Source of the DNA: an uncultured Pseudomonadota bacterium
Lineage (GTDB): Bacteria; Desulfobacterota_B; Binatia; UBA9968
Direction: 5' to 3'
Assembly: GCA_946478635.1 (NCBI GenBank)
Contig: CAMLCX010000007.1
Span: forward strand, 1 to 29,108
Length of the DNA: 29,108 nt
The notes under the pieces are model-generated. The model was given only the letters and a program-made list of their open reading frames with translations, had not been told where the DNA came from and searched no databases. How positions within the stretch are numbered: position 1 is the first letter of the stretch; each line of letters starts with the position of its first letter. The position numbers and the translations under genes are program-made. This document shows, in pieces, positions 27,085 through 29,108 of the stretch.

Positions 27085-28167
27085 TTATTTCGGCGAATTG
27101 ACTGCAGAAATAGCCGCGGTTTCCCTGACCCATTCGTCACTATCCGCCGCGCTCGCCTTTGCCAGGGCGTCAAGCGCGTCCTGACCGCCGATCGTCCCAA
27201 GAGCCTCTGCCGCGGCATCGCGGACAAATACCCGCGGATCGTGAGCCAATGCGTGGGCCAGTGCCGGGACGGCCTCCTCGCCTGCAGTCTGGCCCAGCGC
27301 TCGCGCTGCCTGTTCGCGCACCAGCGCGTCGCGATCCGTCGAAAGCGCCTCAATTAACGGGGAGATCGCATTTTCACTCCAGGTCAAGCCTAACGCTCTC
27401 GCCGTGGCTTCGCGCACAGCCGAGCTGCCATCACTCACAAGGGACCTGGATAGCGGCGCAACCGCTGATTCGTCCCAGGTCTTCGCAAGGGCTTCGGCTG
27501 CACCAATACGAACAAAAGATTCCGGATCCGCGGACAACGCCTGACTCAAAGACTCGATCACCCCGGGATCGGTCAATTTTCCCAGCGCCATCGCGGCCTC
27601 TTTGCGCTCTTGTGTCCCCGTTGCTTCCCGGAGCCTCTTTGTCAAAGCGCCAAGGATTGGGTTTGCTTGTGTCTGATCGGCCGAGACTTTGGCCCGTGGG
27701 CGCAGGCGCGACACTACGGGCGATATTGGGTTAAAGACCGTCGCTTGAGTACCATCATCGCCGCCAGAAAAAATACGCATTTCAAAAAGCCTTGCTATCA
27801 CCCTCCCCTTTGAGATCCGAGACTCATAGAAAAACGCGACGTTCTTACCGCGCACTATGCGTCTCAGGCCCTCCTCCAGCGGTAGGTCGTGAAATTCGAC
27901 ACTGAAGTTCTCGTCGGCTGTCCCATTCACGACAACGCGCGCTCCGGTTCGCTCGGCGACGACAGCCAAAAGTTTGGCCAAGGGCACATTATCCATCTTC
28001 ACGCTGATTCGCCCTGCGGATATATCAACCGCAAGATGCACCGGCACTGATTGACCTTGCGGCAAAGCAGGACGCGACCGGGCCTCGCCAGAACTGGTTG
28101 GCGAGGCCACGGCAATCCCTGCGAAGACACAGATCGATATTGGCAGAATGATCAAAGCGAACTTCAT
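27085..28167 (-). CDS. Exported protein with STN-like N-terminal domain and six HEAT repeats
   Basis: 360 residues from ATG 28167, chosen because it gives a clean signal peptide (MKFALIILPISICVFAGIAVAS, cleavage near residue 22); the frame also begins at ATG 28227 with a longer, poorer N-terminus. Residues about 48-120 look like a secretin/TonB short N-terminal (STN) domain: ISVKMDNVPLAKLLAVVAERTG and VEFHDLPLEEGLRRIVRG. Residues about 172-358 are six HEAT units of about 31 residues, with the pattern AxxALG/AVPxLxxAL, each with VR near the middle. Such proteins are scaffolds; here it should act in the periplasm. It lies 17-77 bases after the small secreted gene. The kinase-regulator pair follows on the same strand. 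Domain calls are from pattern only. Confidence 0.8.
   Translation of the reverse strand: MKFALIILPISICVFAGIAVASPTSSGEARSRPALPQGQSVPVHLAVDISAGRISVKMDNVPLAKLLAVVAERTGARVVVNGTADENFSVEFHDLPLEEGLRRIVRGKNVAFFYESRISKGRVIARLFEMRIFSGGDDGTQATVFNPISPVVSRLRPRAKVSADQTQANPILGALTKRLREATGTQERKEAAMALGKLTDPGVIESLSQALSADPESFVRIGAAEALAKTWDESAVAPLSRSLVSDGSSAVREATARALGLTWSENAISPLIEALSTDRDALVREQAARALGQTAGEEAVPALAHALAHDPRVFVRDAAAEALGTIGGQDALDALAKASAADSDEWVRETAAISAVNSPK
27088..27654 (-). repeat. Tandem HEAT-repeat coding region, six units of about 93-96 bases
   Basis: The translated repeats begin at LGALTKRL and end at the stop; units are 31-32 residues, with the conserved Arg of VR in the second helix and ALG/ALA at the repeat centre. 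They are diverged at DNA level, so this is protein-repeat structure rather than recent duplication. Confidence 0.75.
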
Positions 28168-28244
28168 TGCCGGCAGTAACGACCAACAACAGACGGCCTC
28201 TCGGTTTTTGTGAAGATGAAATATCATCGGCGATCGTCGTCAAC

Positions 28245-28634
28245 TCATCGGACTGTGCAGCTCACGTTGGCGGAAAGACTCTCTGGGCCAGTCACAACCA
28301 CATTCACGGCGCCGTTCTGAATGAATGTGCGGCCAATGGCCGTAGCACCGGCGCGAATGTCGGCGCGGTTGCTATCGTAATCGGCCTCGAACTCATCGGC
28401 CGGCGCCACAACTGTTTTGGTAACCTGCGGCGCGCCATTCGCTCCTGAAGTCAACTGGATGACGTAGGTGCCGGGCGCGACGTCGCGACCATCGACGCTA
28501 ACCTTAGATCTTTTGTTGCCTCTGCGCTCGCATCTTACCCGCAGTTCGCCGGCCTCCGCAGCGATGCTGATACTTTCCGCCGCCATTAGAGCCATCGCAC
28601 CAAAAATTGCCAATACTTTGATATTCGTTCTCAT
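28245..28634 (-). CDS. Small exported protein of unknown function
   Basis: 129 residues that I do not recognise. A signal peptide covers about 1-28 (hydrophobic core AIFGAMALMAA; AAEA before GELRV). The mature part is about 100 residues, alternating hydrophobic/polar as in beta-rich proteins, with only two cysteines, C35 and C126, at the two ends, which could form a disulfide. Basic (RCERRGNKRSK) and acidic (DEFEADYD) patches are present. The ribosome site GGGAG lies 9 bases before ATG 28634. A near-consensus sigma-54 promoter lies directly upstream. The next gene, HEAT/STN, probably is co-transcribed. It could be a ligand, substrate or partner of the HEAT protein; there is no direct evidence. 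Confidence 0.8.
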   Translation of the reverse strand: MRTNIKVLAIFGAMALMAAESISIAAEAGELRVRCERRGNKRSKVSVDGRDVAPGTYVIQLTSGANGAPQVTKTVVAPADEFEADYDSNRADIRAGATAIGRTFIQNGAVNVVVTGPESLSANVSCTVR

Positions 28635-28670
28635 TTAGACTTTCTCCCTTGTGTTTTTTTGAGCAGCACT

Positions 28671-28714
28671 GCTTGGCCACTGGTACTAAGCACCGTCCGT
28701 GCCATCGGCCAAGC
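28671..28714. repeat. 8-bp inverted repeat enclosing the sigma-54 promoter
   Basis: GCTTGGCC (28671-28678) and GGCCAAGC (28707-28714) are perfectly inverted with 28 bases between them, and these 28 bases contain the -24/-12 promoter. Inside, GCAC and GTGC of the promoter are also inverted around GGACG. Neither arm is followed by a T-run in either direction, so it is not a usual terminator. Confidence 0.7.
28689..28704 (-). promoter_or_regulatory. Sigma-54 promoter (-24/-12 element)
   Basis: Minus strand TGGCACGGACGGTGCT (from 28704 to 28689): GG and GC are exactly ten bases apart, and the rest matches the TGGCACG-N4-TTGCW consensus except one T-to-G. The start of transcription would be near 28678, about 44 bases before ATG 28634. 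A regulator of the required NtrC family is encoded on the same strand downstream. The element is strong for its class; activity is inferred. Confidence 0.75.
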
Positions 28715-28721
28715 GGGCTAA

Positions 28722-28742
28722 CGAAAGATTGGGAGACTTTCG
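28722..28742. repeat. CGAAAG-N9-CTTTCG inverted repeat, possible regulator site
   Basis: CGAAAG (28722-28727) and CTTTCG (28737-28742) are perfectly inverted with nine bases between. It lies about 18-38 bases upstream of the sigma-54 -24 element, centred near -54. A dimeric Fis-type regulator could bind such a repeat, though enhancer sites usually lie further away. Confidence 0.4.
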
Positions 28743-28915
28743 ACAATCATTCACAGGTTCAATAATTTAACAAACGTCCACTGACAAAATCGGGATGCAA
28801 GAATCGAGTATATCGCTTTTGAACGAGGGCATATCCACCGGAAAATTTGCCCATGAGGTGGGGCAATTCAACCGATAGGATTCTCAGTCGATGTATTGAG
28901 GCAAGTGAAATAGCG

Positions 28916-28949
28916 CGCGCAGTCGGCCCGAAGGGCACCGGCCTGCGCG
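28916..28949 (-). terminator. Candidate hairpin terminator after the partial gene at the window end
   Basis: CGCGCAG (28916-28922) pairs with CTGCGCG (28943-28949), and GCCC/GGGC pair inside around GAA. It lies 31 bases after the stop of the minus-strand gene ending at 28981. Beyond it on the minus strand the sequence is only moderately T-rich (TATTTCACTT), so this is a weak candidate. Confidence 0.4.
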
Positions 28950-28980
28950 TTTGGAAGCGTTTTGAGAAATGAAAACTTTG

Positions 28981-29108
28981 CTAGCGAATTTTGCCGCCTT
29001 CAGCCAGGCGCATGACCGCATCGATCACCTGATCGACGTCGGGAATCATGGCATCGACAAGCGGCGGGCTGTGCGGCGGCGGAATCGGCTGCGCGCCGAT
29101 GCGAATCA
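28981..29108 (-). CDS. C-terminal fragment, possibly an E1-beta/transketolase-type 2-oxoacid dehydrogenase subunit
   Basis: The last 41 codons of a minus-strand gene that continues beyond the window; the stop TAG is at 28981-28983. The visible end includes RIGAQPIPPPHSPPLVDAMI, then PDVDQVIDAVMRLAEGGKIR. The pattern of a proline-rich stretch with S-PPL, then IP-x-VDxxxxAV near the end resembles the C-terminus of pyruvate/2-oxoacid dehydrogenase E1-beta subunits (transketolase C-terminal domain). The fragment is too short for a firm call. The coding frame itself is well supported by its composition and by the hairpin after the stop. Confidence 0.55.
   Translation of the reverse strand, partial: IRIGAQPIPPPHSPPLVDAMIPDVDQVIDAVMRLAEGGKIR

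Larger units (their letters stand above)
28635..28980. other. 346-base region without a gene; promoter, inverted repeats and hairpins
   Basis: From left to right: the 5' leader of the small exported gene with its ribosome site; a sigma-54 promoter (minus strand) within nested inverted repeats; a CGAAAG/CTTTCG inverted repeat; an AT-rich stretch (about 28743-28780); a hairpin TTGCCC/GGGCAA near 28846-28866; and a GC-rich hairpin at 28916-28949 after the partial gene. I see no convincing coding frame. Confidence 0.6.

Noticed and set aside
28795..28878. 27-codon frame on the plus strand near the window end
   Set aside because: Short, no ribosome site worth noting and no signature; probably chance in the intergenic region.

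Overview
The window looks like chromosomal DNA of a Gram-negative, probably uncultivated bacterium of a deltaproteobacteria-like lineage. The signs are exported c-type cytochrome, SCO and VKOR/DsbA proteins, a sigma-54 response regulator with a GG-N10-GC promoter, groESL, dnaJ and recA-recX-alaS housekeeping genes, and moderate-to-high G+C. The phylum cannot be fixed from the sequence alone. I see no tRNA, rRNA, CRISPR array, insertion sequence, intein or phage gene.

Layout. (1) 74-2769, + strand: an extracytoplasmic redox operon (SCO1/SenC-type thiol/copper protein, VKOR-thioredoxin fusion, exported rhodanese), then queC. The rhodanese frame carries an in-frame TGA exactly at the catalytic cysteine position. 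It stays open and rhodanese-like for 47 more codons and has a hairpin right after the TGA, so I annotate it as a probable selenoprotein (1597-2073, Sec111). (2) 2778-8049, +: a DUF58 protein and two large membrane vWA proteins, a Bat-like cluster with no MoxR ATPase visible. (3) 8156-9580, +: an M23 peptidase with its own promoter candidate and a hairpin after it. (4) 9743-16285, +: pgpA, cinA, thpR, recA, recX, alaS, tightly packed. (5) 16360-17804, +: yjbQ and phoH. (6) 17834-22745, - strand: an HtrA-like protease, then dnaJ with an overlapping MerR-like modulator, a clear terminator, and groES-groEL. (7) 22884-24022: an exported cytochrome c (-) and a glutathione S-transferase-like protein (+). 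(8) 24056-28634, -: a small secreted protein, an exported STN-like/HEAT-repeat protein, a membrane histidine kinase and an NtrC-family regulator, with a near-consensus sigma-54 promoter in front of the first gene. (9) From 28981 to the window end, -: the C-terminus of a gene that runs off the edge.

How the parts fit. Region 1 reads as an oxidative-folding/metal-handling unit in the cell envelope. Its sulfurtransferase would be non-functional if TGA were read as stop, and TGA is an ordinary stop for several neighbours (VKOR fusion, yjbQ, pgpA, recX), so general codon reassignment is unlikely. Region 8 may be a self-regulating envelope-signalling module: a sigma-54 regulator and kinase lie downstream of, and on the same strand as, a sigma-54 promoter that drives two exported proteins of unknown function. 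These two places, the rhodanese selenoprotein and the sigma-54/HEAT module, are the most interesting parts of the window.
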